DNA of 64,000 nucleotides from Planctomycetota bacterium (GTDB lineage: Bacteria; Planctomycetota; Planctomycetia; Pirellulales; Pirellulaceae): assembly GCA_963204915.1 (NCBI GenBank), contig CAUJHS010000074.1, forward strand, positions 124,001 through 188,000. The letters are read 5' to 3'. Under the pieces are notes generated by a model. It saw only the letters and a program-made list of their open reading frames with translations, was not told the DNA's origin and did not search any database. Shown here one piece after another: positions 27,874 through 35,546 of the stretch. Numbering within the stretch: the stretch's first letter is position 1; the number at the start of each line of letters is the position of its first letter. The position numbers and the translations under genes were made by a program.

Positions 27874-29309
27874 CCTCCTCTCCTTTGCAACCTGATCTCC
27901 AATCCAACGCGCCTAGCGCCGTGAAAACTCGAAAGGGCGAAGAACATTGCTGTCGCGTGGCGGATGAGGGCGGAGATGCGCAGAGTCTTGATGACCTTGT
28001 GCAGGAGGCGTCCAGCGCTTTGACCGTCGAAAATTGTCTACCCGACGATCCGCGGGATGATCAACTACAATTCGAATCGCTATTATTTGAATTGACCGCG
28101 AAGTTCGTCAACTTGCCGATCCATGAAATTGACGATCAGATTGGCGAAGGGTTGCGCCGCCTGGGGGAATTTCTGGACATCGATCGCAGTAGCTTTGCGG
28201 AATTCTCGGAAGACAAACGCGACATGGTCGTGCTGCATTGTTACACAGCGCCGGGAATCGCGCCGTTCCCGCGCGTGATTGTCGATGGGAAGCTTCCCTG
28301 GTACGCCGGGAAAATTCGTCACGGCGAAATCGTCCGTTTCTCTCGTCTTCCCGATCAGCTTCCGGAGGAGGCGATCGCAGAGCGCGAATACTGCCTGCAA
28401 AACGGCGTCAAGTCGAACCTTGCCATTCCGCTGCGGGCCGCGGGAACGCTGAACTGGGTTATCACCTTCGCGACGATGCACAAGCATCGCGAGTGGCCCG
28501 ACGCCCTCGTGCAGCGACTTTGGCTCATTGGCGAGATTTTCGCGAACGCTGTGGTGCGCAAACGCGCCGAATTGAAAGCCCAGCAGTTGCACGACCATTT
28601 AACGCGTATGACCCGCGTGAACCTGTTGGGCGAACTCGCGGCGGCCATTGCCCACGAAGTGAACCAGCCCTTGTGCGCTATTGTGACCAACGCCCAGGCC
28701 GGCCAACGCTTGCTTTCGGCCGAACACGCCAACGTGAACGAAGTGCGCGAGACGCTGCACGACATTGCCGCCGATAGCCGCCGCGCCAACGACGTGATTG
28801 TGCGCATCCGCTCGATGTTGCAGAATCAAACGCCCGAGCACGCGCCGCTCCATTTGGGCGACGCGATTCGTGAGGCTGTCTCACTCATTTATGGCCCCTC
28901 GCTGCAAAAGGGCGTTTCCGTCGCGCTGCATCTCTCGCCCCAATTGCCGATGATCTTGGGCGACCGGATCCAACTCCAGCAAGTGATTCTCAATCTAGCG
29001 CTGAACGCTCTGGACGCCATGAGTCAGCCCGAGAGCGAAACACGTCATCTTTCGATTCACGCCGAATGCGCCAGCGACGACAGCGTCATCATCGTCGTTA
29101 GCGACACTGGCCCTGGGATTGATTGCAAACTGCAAGACGAGGTGTTCGAAACCTTCTTCACGACCAAACCGACCGGGTTGGGCGTGGGGTTGGCCATCAG
29201 CCGTTCGATTGTTGAGTCGCACGGCGGAAGCATTTGGGTCGAATCAGAGTTGGGGCGAGGCGCCGCGTTTTATGTGAAGTTGCCTGTTGCGAAAAAGGCG
29301 CCCGCATGA
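27870..29309 (+). CDS. GAF-domain histidine kinase, FixL-like
   Basis: 479 aa, soluble, GTG start overlapping the BASS stop. Residues about 72-232 form a GAF-like sensor (LTAKFVNLPIHEIDDQIGEG, later NLAIPLRAAGTLNWVITF), then HisKA with H262 in AIAHEVNQPL, the spelling used by FixL-type kinases, N box LNLALNALDAM, and G boxes DTGPGID and GLGVGLAISRSI. No PAS-heme motif is evident, so oxygen sensing cannot be assumed. Its last bases overlap the ATG of the FixJ-like gene (ATGA), implying translational coupling and a cognate pair. Confidence 0.94.
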   Translation: MTSSPLQPDLQSNAPSAVKTRKGEEHCCRVADEGGDAQSLDDLVQEASSALTVENCLPDDPRDDQLQFESLLFELTAKFVNLPIHEIDDQIGEGLRRLGEFLDIDRSSFAEFSEDKRDMVVLHCYTAPGIAPFPRVIVDGKLPWYAGKIRHGEIVRFSRLPDQLPEEAIAEREYCLQNGVKSNLAIPLRAAGTLNWVITFATMHKHREWPDALVQRLWLIGEIFANAVVRKRAELKAQQLHDHLTRMTRVNLLGELAAAIAHEVNQPLCAIVTNAQAGQRLLSAEHANVNEVRETLHDIAADSRRANDVIVRIRSMLQNQTPEHAPLHLGDAIREAVSLIYGPSLQKGVSVALHLSPQLPMILGDRIQLQQVILNLALNALDAMSQPESETRHLSIHAECASDDSVIIVVSDTGPGIDCKLQDEVFETFFTTKPTGLGVGLAISRSIVESHGGSIWVESELGRGAAFYVKLPVAKKAPA

Positions 29310-29968
29310 CCGATCGTCCGGCTTGGGTGTTTGTAGTTGACGACGACCCCTCTCTTCGCAAAGCTTTGGTGCGGCTGTTGCGCTCGCAAGGGTGGAACAG
29401 TGAGGCGTTCGCCTCGGCTGCCGAATTCTTGCACTACGAACGGCCCAACGCGCCGAGTTGTCTCGTGCTCGATGTCCAAATGCCTGAGGTCGACGGCTTA
29501 TCGCTCCAACGCAGTCTGCATGAGGGACATATCGCCTTGCCTGTCATCTTCGTGTCGGGGCATGGCGACATTCCCATGAGCGTGAAAGCCATCAAGGCCG
29601 GGGCGGTTGATTTTCTGACGAAACCGGTTTCCGATGAAGCGTTGCTGCGCGCCGTCGAGCAGGCGCTCGCCAAGGACGTTCACGACCGGGAAGCGCAGTC
29701 GGATGTGGCGCGAATTCAACAGCGTTACGAATTGCTGTCGCCCCGCGAACGTGAAGTTCTCGCGCACGTCGTGAGTGGCAAGTTGAACAAGCAAATCGGT
29801 CGCCTGTTGGGCGTGACGGAAAAGACGGTCAAGGTGCATCGGGGCCAGGTGATGCACAAGTTGCAAGCCCGTTCGCTGGCCGAACTCGTGCGCATGGCGG
29901 AGAGAATTGGCATTGAAGGGCCCGGCGATACGGGTTCGCATCGCGCCGATGACCTGCCTTCTTCGTAG
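29306..29968 (+). CDS. FixJ-like response regulator
   Basis: 220 aa from ATG 29306. The receiver (7-125) has D12-D13-D14 acidic residues, phospho-acceptor D56 in SCLVLDVQMP, the FixJ-type SGHGDIPMSVKAIKAGA and K107 in FLTKPV. A LuxR-type helix-turn-helix follows at 142-205 (LSPREREVLAHVVSG, then TEKTVKVHRGQVMHKLQA). It activates transcription when phosphorylated, presumably by the preceding kinase. The receiver is strikingly like the stand-alone receiver at 31935-32336. Confidence 0.95.
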   Translation: MTDRPAWVFVVDDDPSLRKALVRLLRSQGWNSEAFASAAEFLHYERPNAPSCLVLDVQMPEVDGLSLQRSLHEGHIALPVIFVSGHGDIPMSVKAIKAGAVDFLTKPVSDEALLRAVEQALAKDVHDREAQSDVARIQQRYELLSPREREVLAHVVSGKLNKQIGRLLGVTEKTVKVHRGQVMHKLQARSLAELVRMAERIGIEGPGDTGSHRADDLPSS

Positions 29969-30013
29969 AACCGCGTTCTTGCCGTGCAGGCGCCGAGATG
30001 GGAGACGGGAGCT

Positions 30014-30038
30014 GAGCCGTCGCTGACGCTTCCGGCTC
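30014..30038 (-). repeat. Dispersed repeat unit, copy D
   Basis: GAGCCG and CGGCTC form a 6-bp stem around TCGCTGACGCTTC. Read on the minus strand it gives GAAGCGTCAGCGACGGC, matching the core exactly. Confidence 0.65.
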
Positions 30039-30054
30039 TGAGGCTCTGACGTTA

Positions 30055-30069
30055 AGACCAAAGGCCAAT
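30055..30069 (+). repeat. ATTGG-hairpin-CCAAT element, copy 3
   Basis: AGACCAAAGGCCAAT: a short CC-AAA-GG stem followed by CCAAT, like copy 4. It is 323 bases upstream of the patatin gene. Confidence 0.45.
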
Positions 30070-30392
30070 ACTTTTTTTTCGCGGCTTTCGTAGACTTGAA
30101 TGTGGAGGATTGGCGCAGAATAGCGAACGACAAGTACGGCCAGTTGAACGACACGGAAAACACGTCTTGTTGGGGAGTCGCTTTAGCCAGAAAGTAATAG
30201 TCCCTCGACGGATTTTGACGGACCGGTCCGTGACTGGTGCGGAAATTTACCGGCCGAGAAAGGTTAGAGAACCATATCCTGTTGCCGCCTTTCGAGGGGT
30301 CGGCGGCGCAGGCGGCTGTCACCGAGGCCTTGGGCCGATGGTTTGCGGCTTAGACCGCGGGGTGGAAATCCACATTCCATAAAGGTGACGCC

Positions 30393-31610
30393 ATGAAACG
30401 ACGAACTTTTGATCACGAAATCCTCCTCTTCCAGGGAGGCGGCGCGCTGGGAGCCTATCAGGCCGGCGTGTACGAAGGACTAGCCGAAGCCGGAGTCACG
30501 CCGACATGGATGGTCGGCATCTCGATCGGGGCCGTGAACTCGACCATCATTGCGGGCAACCCGCCGGAACGCCGCATCGAACGCTTGCGTACGTTCTGGG
30601 ATCGGGTGTCCACCGATACCTTTTTCGAACCCCCGTCCTTTCTTGAATTCCTGCGGCCGATGATGGGCCGGATGAGCATCGCCTCAATCGCCACGTTTGG
30701 AATTCCGGGCTTTTTCTCGCCGCGCTCGATTTTGCCGCACTTGGCGCAAAGCGGCAGCCCCGAGGCAATGAGTTTTTATGACACCTCACCGCTTAAACGT
30801 ACCCTGGAGGAGCTAGTCGACTTCGACTTGATTAACTCCCGCAAGGTGCGTCTGTCGCTGGGCGCTGTGAATGTGCGCACCGGAGAGTCGGTGTACTTCG
30901 ACAACTTCAAGACGCGCATTGGCCCCGAACACGTGATGGCTAGCGGCGCGCTCCCGCCGGGGTTCCCGGCCATTCTCATCGACGGGCAGCACTACTGGGA
31001 CGGCGGTATTGTGTCGAACTCGCCGCTGACCTACGTGTGGGACGAAAAACCTTTGACCACGGCGTTGATTATCCAGGTCAACCTGTTTAACTCGCACGGA
31101 GAACTGCCGCGCAACCTGGATGAAGCCATGGAGCGGGTCAAAGATATTCAATTCTCAAGCAAACAGCGGCTCAACAATCAGCGCGCGCGCGAACTGGGCG
31201 AAATGCGGGCGGCGCTCGCTCGACTGCTCGACAAACTGCCGCCCGAAATCAAGGCCGATCCGGACGCGCAGCGACTGATGCCGCTGTGCGACAAGCGCGA
31301 ATGGACGATCGCCCATGTGAACAATCGTCGTCCGTCACACGCCGGACAGTCGAAGGATGCCGATTTTTCTCGGACCACGGTAGTGGCCGGTTGGGCCGCC
31401 GGACTGGAGGATATTCGACATTCGGCCGCTAATCTCGAATGGATGCAGCCGTTGAATGTCGGGCCGGGAGTCCAACTGTACTACCTGCCGCCGGTAACCA
31501 CCTTCAATGGGACGGAGACCCGTCCCGCCGCAGCGCTCAAGGTGATCGACGGCGGGCCAACCGAAGAGGGTGGACCAGGCCACGATACGCCTTCCCGGCG
31601 AAGCGCCTAG
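30393..31610 (+). CDS. Patatin-like phospholipase with DUF3734-type C-terminus
   Basis: 405 aa cytoplasmic serine hydrolase with the Ser-Asp dyad of patatins. The oxyanion loop is FQGGGALGAYQAG, the nucleophile S44 lies in GISIG and D203 in WDGGIVSNSP. Residues about 270-390 fit the DUF3734 extension found on proteobacterial patatins (FSRTTVVAGWAAGLEDIRHS). It probably hydrolyses acyl esters, possibly of polyhydroxyalkanoate or phospholipid. It is placed between the FixLJ-like pair and the acyl-phosphate gene run. Confidence 0.92.
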   Translation: MKRRTFDHEILLFQGGGALGAYQAGVYEGLAEAGVTPTWMVGISIGAVNSTIIAGNPPERRIERLRTFWDRVSTDTFFEPPSFLEFLRPMMGRMSIASIATFGIPGFFSPRSILPHLAQSGSPEAMSFYDTSPLKRTLEELVDFDLINSRKVRLSLGAVNVRTGESVYFDNFKTRIGPEHVMASGALPPGFPAILIDGQHYWDGGIVSNSPLTYVWDEKPLTTALIIQVNLFNSHGELPRNLDEAMERVKDIQFSSKQRLNNQRARELGEMRAALARLLDKLPPEIKADPDAQRLMPLCDKREWTIAHVNNRRPSHAGQSKDADFSRTTVVAGWAAGLEDIRHSAANLEWMQPLNVGPGVQLYYLPPVTTFNGTETRPAAALKVIDGGPTEEGGPGHDTPSRRSA

Positions 31611-31621
31611 AGCATGGCGTC

Positions 31622-31667
31622 GTCGGCATCGCCGGCTCGAAAGGAGTCCGTCGCTGACGATGCCGAC
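31622..31667. terminator. Inverted repeat after patatin gene
   Basis: GTCGGCATCG (31622-31631) and CGATGCCGAC (31658-31667) are perfectly complementary 10-base arms, 12 bases after the patatin stop. The loop includes a GTCCGTCGCTGACG piece related to the dispersed repeat. No T run follows, so termination is only suggested by position. Confidence 0.4.
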
Positions 31668-31695
31668 TTTCAACGGCGCCAATCGCCGCTCACCA

Positions 31696-31748
31696 TTCCG
31701 GCTCGGAACAAACAGCTCGTCCGAGCCGAAAGCGTAAGCGAAGGCGGC
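31696..31748. repeat. Dispersed repeat unit, inverted copy E
   Basis: TTCCGGCTCGGA (31696-31707) pairs with TCCGAGCCGAA (31720-31730). The second arm continues AGCGTAAGCGAAGGCGGC, a diverged core. It lies in the 324-base gap before the lone receiver gene, which otherwise holds only the inverted repeat at 31622 and the CCAAT element at 31781. Confidence 0.6.
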
Positions 31749-31780
31749 GGTCCTGACGCTTGGATCAAGCCGTTGCGGTA

Positions 31781-31795
31781 GGACCAAAGGCCAAT
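31781..31795 (+). repeat. ATTGG-hairpin-CCAAT element, copy 4
   Basis: GGACCAAAGGCCAAT, nearly identical to copy 3, 139 bases upstream of the lone receiver gene. Confidence 0.5.
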
Positions 31796-31934
31796 GTTCC
31801 CTCGGACGCTTTGGGGCTAACGTTAAGCAATGCTTGTTTTGATCCGAACGTGTTTTGGCGTCGAACCATCCACGGCAACCGTGTCTGCGCGTCGCTCGGA
31901 GCCGCGGCCAGCGTAACAGAAACGCGGTAACGTT

Positions 31935-32336
31935 GTGAATGTTTTCGTCATTGACGATGATCCCTCGGTGCGCAAGGCGCTGCAGCGTCTGATTCGCTCG
32001 GCGGGAATGATCGCGGAGACGTTCGCCAGCGCCGAAGAGTTCCTGAATGCCAAACGTCCATCGCCCGATTGCCTGGTGCTCGATTTGCGCCTCTCGGGCA
32101 TGAGCGGTTTGGAGCTGCAGGAACGGTTGGCGGCCGACGAAGAGGATATTCCGATCGTGTTTATCTCGGCCCACGATGACGCGTTGGTCCGCCAGCGCGC
32201 CCTGCAAGCAGGTGCAACCGACTTTTTGCATAAGCCCTTTGAAGAACATGTGTTGCTCACCGCGTTATCGCAAGCGGCGGCGCGCCATGCCGCCCACGCG
32301 GCTCTGATTCGCCCTTCCCCCGACGCCGCCACCTGA
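31935..32336 (+). CDS. Single-domain response regulator, FixJ receiver type
   Basis: 133 aa consisting only of a receiver, GTG start. Acidic D7-D8-D9, acceptor D50 in CLVLDLRLSG, K100 in FLHKPF. The first 40 residues align closely with the FixJ-like protein (VFVIDDDPSVRKALQRLIRS against VFVVDDDPSLRKALVRLLRS), so they are probably paralogues. With no output domain it may compete for phosphate from the FixL-like kinase or bind another protein. No kinase gene is adjacent. Confidence 0.93.
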   Translation: MNVFVIDDDPSVRKALQRLIRSAGMIAETFASAEEFLNAKRPSPDCLVLDLRLSGMSGLELQERLAADEEDIPIVFISAHDDALVRQRALQAGATDFLHKPFEEHVLLTALSQAAARHAAHAALIRPSPDAAT

Positions 32337-32383
32337 TGGACAGCGGCGCCACCGAGTTTGGACCTTAACCTTCGAGATTCGCC

Positions 32384-32872
32384 ATGGCCACCGTAACCGT
32401 GCTTAAGTTTGATACCTCCGATGGCGCCGCCCAGGCCTTGAGACAAGTACATAGCCTGCACAAAGAACATTTGTTGAAGTTGCACGATGCCGCGATTGTC
32501 ACCTGGCCGCAGGGGAAGAAAAGTCCGCGGACGAAACAAGTTGTCGACCTAGTGGGAATCGGCGCCGTCAGCGGTATGTTCTGGGGCCTTCTTTTTGGCC
32601 TGATCTTTTTCACACCGCTGTTTGGTTTGGCCGCGGGAGCCGCCTTGGGCGCTTTGGGGGGAGCGTTGAAAGACTATGGCATTAACGACGAATTCATCGC
32701 GCGGGTGCGCAGCGAAGTGACCGAGGGAACCTCCGCGCTCTTCCTGATGACGAGTGACGCCGTGACCGATCGCGTGGTTGAAGCCATGAAGCAATTCAAG
32801 TTCGAGATCATCGCCACGAACTTGTCCAATGAGCAAGAGCAAAAACTCCGCGAAGCGTTCGCCCAGGAGTAA
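32384..32872 (+). CDS. DUF1269 family membrane-associated protein
   Basis: 162 aa. A ferredoxin-like N-terminal part (TVLKFDTSDGAAQALRQV) is followed by a Gly/Ala/Phe-rich hydrophobic hairpin at about 63-92 (LVGIGAVSGMFWGLLFGLIF) and a C-terminal domain with ALFLMTSDAV. This is the DUF1269 pattern, whose function is unknown; in other bacteria it often accompanies stress or low-oxygen genes. It lies 47 bases after the lone receiver and may share its transcript. A strong hairpin follows its stop. Confidence 0.88.
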   Translation: MATVTVLKFDTSDGAAQALRQVHSLHKEHLLKLHDAAIVTWPQGKKSPRTKQVVDLVGIGAVSGMFWGLLFGLIFFTPLFGLAAGAALGALGGALKDYGINDEFIARVRSEVTEGTSALFLMTSDAVTDRVVEAMKQFKFEIIATNLSNEQEQKLREAFAQE

Positions 32873-32888
32873 GAGCGCGCACCGACCG

Positions 32889-32912
32889 AATTCGCACATA
32901 TTTGTGCGAATT
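32889..32912. terminator. 10-bp perfect hairpin after DUF1269 gene
   Basis: AATTCGCACA-TATT-TGTGCGAATT, a perfect 10-bp stem with a 4-base loop starting 16 bases after the stop, followed by TTGAG. The T tract is short, but position and stability fit a terminator. An ATTTG-AGA-CAAAT palindrome (32910-32922) overlaps its end. Confidence 0.55.
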
Positions 32913-32929
32913 TGAGACAAATGAAACAC

Positions 32930-32987
32930 AAAGTGGTTATCTAGTTATTTTTATTAGTTTTTCTTCAAGATACCATTAAACCACTTT
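32930..32987. promoter_or_regulatory. AT-rich region bounded by inverted repeat, candidate control region
   Basis: AAAGTGGTT (32930-32938) and AACCACTTT (32979-32987) are perfect 9-base inverted arms around a very AT-rich 40-base stretch. It is about 200 bases upstream of the DUF3141 start and is the likely promoter or operator region of the acyl-phosphate gene run. Confidence 0.4.
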
Positions 32988-33183
32988 ACATACAGGAATA
33001 TTTCGCCAACTGCGAGCATTGGGAGTATGGCGACAGCCCAGATGGCGCCAAAACTGCAATGCTTACCTCAGCAACCACCGGCCGCAGCCGAAGGTCTCGC
33101 CGGTGAATCGCGGACGGATTCGACGATTCCACCCCCGCCTTCCTCGCCTCCTTCGGCCCTCCGGCCTTTTTCGCGAGGCACAT

Positions 33184-35496
33184 ATGAAAGATCTTTCTCA
33201 AACGGCGACGGACTGTTTCCAGCTTGCCGAGAATATCACTCATGTCGGCACGCGCCGCATGTTGGCGGCGCAAAACGCATTCCTGAATAGCGCCGAAGAA
33301 GCGGCGCACGAGGCTCGATCAGCAATCGCAGCCGACAGTTTCACGGGGCTGTGGCGCGCGTGGTCCGAATATACGACCGATTTCTTCGAGCGCGGCGTTC
33401 TGTTCTGGGACACGCTCCGCCAGCGCGGCAACAATTTCGTTGAACACGAGCGCGCCGGCAAACCGCCGCTCCTGGTGTTCGACTATGACATGATCCTCGA
33501 CGGACGCACCTTGGAGCGCCCGGTCAATTACGCCCTGGTGCGCATTATTCCGCCCGACGGCGCCGAAATCGACGAGGCCAAACGGCCGTTCATCATCATT
33601 GACCCGCGCGCGGGGCATGGGCCGGGCATCGGTGGGTTCAAACAAGACTCGCAAGTCGGCGTCGCGCTGAAGGCCGGCCATCCGGTGTACTTTGTCATCT
33701 TCTTCCCAGTTCCCGAGCCGGGCCAAACATTGCCCGACGTTTGTGCGGCCGAGACGCAGTTCGTGCAAACGGTGGCCGATCGTCACCCCGGCAGTCCCAA
33801 GCCAGCCGTAGTCGGAAATTGTCAGGGAGGTTGGTCCGCCATGTTGCTGGCGTCCTCGCAACCCGATATTACCGGCCCGGTGGTGATTAACGGCGCGCCG
33901 ATGTCGTACTGGAGCGGCAGTTGGCAAGGCGGCGAGGGAGAAAACCCCATGCGCTATTTAGGCGGATTAATGGGGGGCGCCTGGATGGCGTACCTCACCA
34001 CCGACTTGGGACATGGCCTGGTGGATGGGGCCAACTTCGTCGCCAATTTCGAGCGATTGAACCCCGCGAACACGCTGTGGAGCAAGTATTATCACTTGTT
34101 CGCCAACGTCGACACCGAGCCGTCTCGCTTCTTGGGATTCGAAAAATGGTGGAGTGGCTACTCGTTGATGAACGAAGAAGAACTCCACTGGATCCTCGAT
34201 AATCTGTTTGTTGGTAATCGCCTGGCGCGCGGCGAAGCCCACGCCGACCCGTACAGCTTCTTCAACCTCAAGGCGATTCGGTCGCCGATCATCATTTTCT
34301 CCTCCGCCGGCGATAACATCACGCCGCCGCAACAAGCGTTGAACTGGATCGCCGACGCCTATGCAAGCACCGAGGAAATCAAAGCCAACGGGCAAGTAAT
34401 CGTCGGTTTGCTGCATGAAGACATTGGCCACTTGGGAATCTTTGTATCGGGCCGGGTGGCCAAGAAGGAGCACGCCGAAATTGTGGAAGTGCTCAAGCAC
34501 ATCGAAGCGCTGCGTCCGGGCCTGTATGTGATGGAAATTGAAGAGGTCGATCGGGCCGACGGGCAAATCGAGTACCAGGTTTCGCTTGAAGAACGTCGGC
34601 TCGAAGACCTCCGCCGGCTCAACAAATTGGAGCGTCGCGACGAAACGCCATTTGAAATTGTCGCGGAGGTTTCCGAACTCGGCGAACGGATTTACAAACG
34701 ATTCGTACGGCCGTTCATTCGTCCTCTGGTGAACGAGAAAGCGGCCGAACTCGGACGCATGCTTCACCCGCTTCGTGTGCAGCGTTGGGGTCTGAGCGAT
34801 TGGAACCCCTTGGTGAGGTCTTTGCCAGCTGCGGCCGCGTATGTCAAAGAGCATCGACATGCGGCGCCGAAGGAGAATCCTTGGCGAAAGGTTGAGCATG
34901 CCTCGTCCGAAACGATCACGGCGAGCCTGAACCTCTACCGCGATTTGCGCGACGCCGGCATGGAAGCGTTATTCTTCGCGATTTACGGTCCGGTGGCCCT
35001 TTTTGCGAAAGAGTCTGGGTCCCAAGCTGCCGCGGCGCCGCCCGTGAAAGACCCGCGCGACTTGCCACTGGTGCGCGACGCGCTCTCAGCGCTAGGGCAC
35101 GGCGGGTATCCCGAAGCAATCGCGTTGATCGGTGCGTTGCTTGGCCGCGGCGCCGGGCGCATTCCGCTGGAGCGACTGGAGTTGGTCGAGCACTTACTTC
35201 AGAGCGACCCGATGCTAGCGCAGCTCCCTCGCGATGAAGTGCGGCGCATCAAAGCGGAACAAGCTGTCGTTGCCGAGTTGGAGCCGGAACGCGGGCTTCG
35301 TTCACTCCCGAAGCTTCTGGCTAACCCGGCCGATCGCCGGCGCGCGCTGGAAGTGTTAGATGAGGCTGTTGCGGCCGTCAAACCGACCGCGGCGCAGGGG
35401 GCCACGGTCGACCGCATTCGCGACGTGCTGGGCGCCGGCTCACCCCGGCTGAGCGTCGCTCAGGGAACTTCGCGACAGCAAGCTGGTGTGGCGTAA
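33184..35496 (+). CDS. DUF3141 protein, PhaC-like alpha/beta-hydrolase with Cys nucleophile
   Basis: 770 aa from ATG 33184; the upstream part of the frame is Pro/Arg-rich and unlike protein. Residues about 55-440 form an alpha/beta-hydrolase related to polyhydroxyalkanoate synthases: GNCQGG puts Cys213 at the nucleophile position, with D377 in SSAGDNITPP and H416 in HEDIGHLG completing the triad. Residues 440-650 are charged and helical, and the last 120 resemble a TerB-like helical domain. The family is uncharacterised but Cys plus PhaC likeness points to acyl transfer from CoA rather than simple hydrolysis. It heads a run with phosphotransacylase, acetate kinase, FabI and hydroxyacyl-CoA dehydrogenase. 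Confidence 0.9.
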   Translation: MKDLSQTATDCFQLAENITHVGTRRMLAAQNAFLNSAEEAAHEARSAIAADSFTGLWRAWSEYTTDFFERGVLFWDTLRQRGNNFVEHERAGKPPLLVFDYDMILDGRTLERPVNYALVRIIPPDGAEIDEAKRPFIIIDPRAGHGPGIGGFKQDSQVGVALKAGHPVYFVIFFPVPEPGQTLPDVCAAETQFVQTVADRHPGSPKPAVVGNCQGGWSAMLLASSQPDITGPVVINGAPMSYWSGSWQGGEGENPMRYLGGLMGGAWMAYLTTDLGHGLVDGANFVANFERLNPANTLWSKYYHLFANVDTEPSRFLGFEKWWSGYSLMNEEELHWILDNLFVGNRLARGEAHADPYSFFNLKAIRSPIIIFSSAGDNITPPQQALNWIADAYASTEEIKANGQVIVGLLHEDIGHLGIFVSGRVAKKEHAEIVEVLKHIEALRPGLYVMEIEEVDRADGQIEYQVSLEERRLEDLRRLNKLERRDETPFEIVAEVSELGERIYKRFVRPFIRPLVNEKAAELGRMLHPLRVQRWGLSDWNPLVRSLPAAAAYVKEHRHAAPKENPWRKVEHASSETITASLNLYRDLRDAGMEALFFAIYGPVALFAKESGSQAAAAPPVKDPRDLPLVRDALSALGHGGYPEAIALIGALLGRGAGRIPLERLELVEHLLQSDPMLAQLPRDEVRRIKAEQAVVAELEPERGLRSLPKLLANPADRRRALEVLDEAVAAVKPTAAQGATVDRIRDVLGAGSPRLSVAQGTSRQQAGVA

Positions 35497-35546
35497 ACCC
35501 ACCGGCGCGGAAGTTAAACTGCCTTGGGTTTCTGGAGGATTCGACC

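Larger units (their letters stand above)
29969..30392. other. Intergenic region with repeat copy D and CCAAT element
   Basis: The 424 bases between the FixJ-like and patatin genes hold a copy of the dispersed repeat (30014-30038) and a CCAAT hairpin element (30055-30069) followed by a run of eight T. The remaining 320 bases show no credible gene. Confidence 0.5.
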
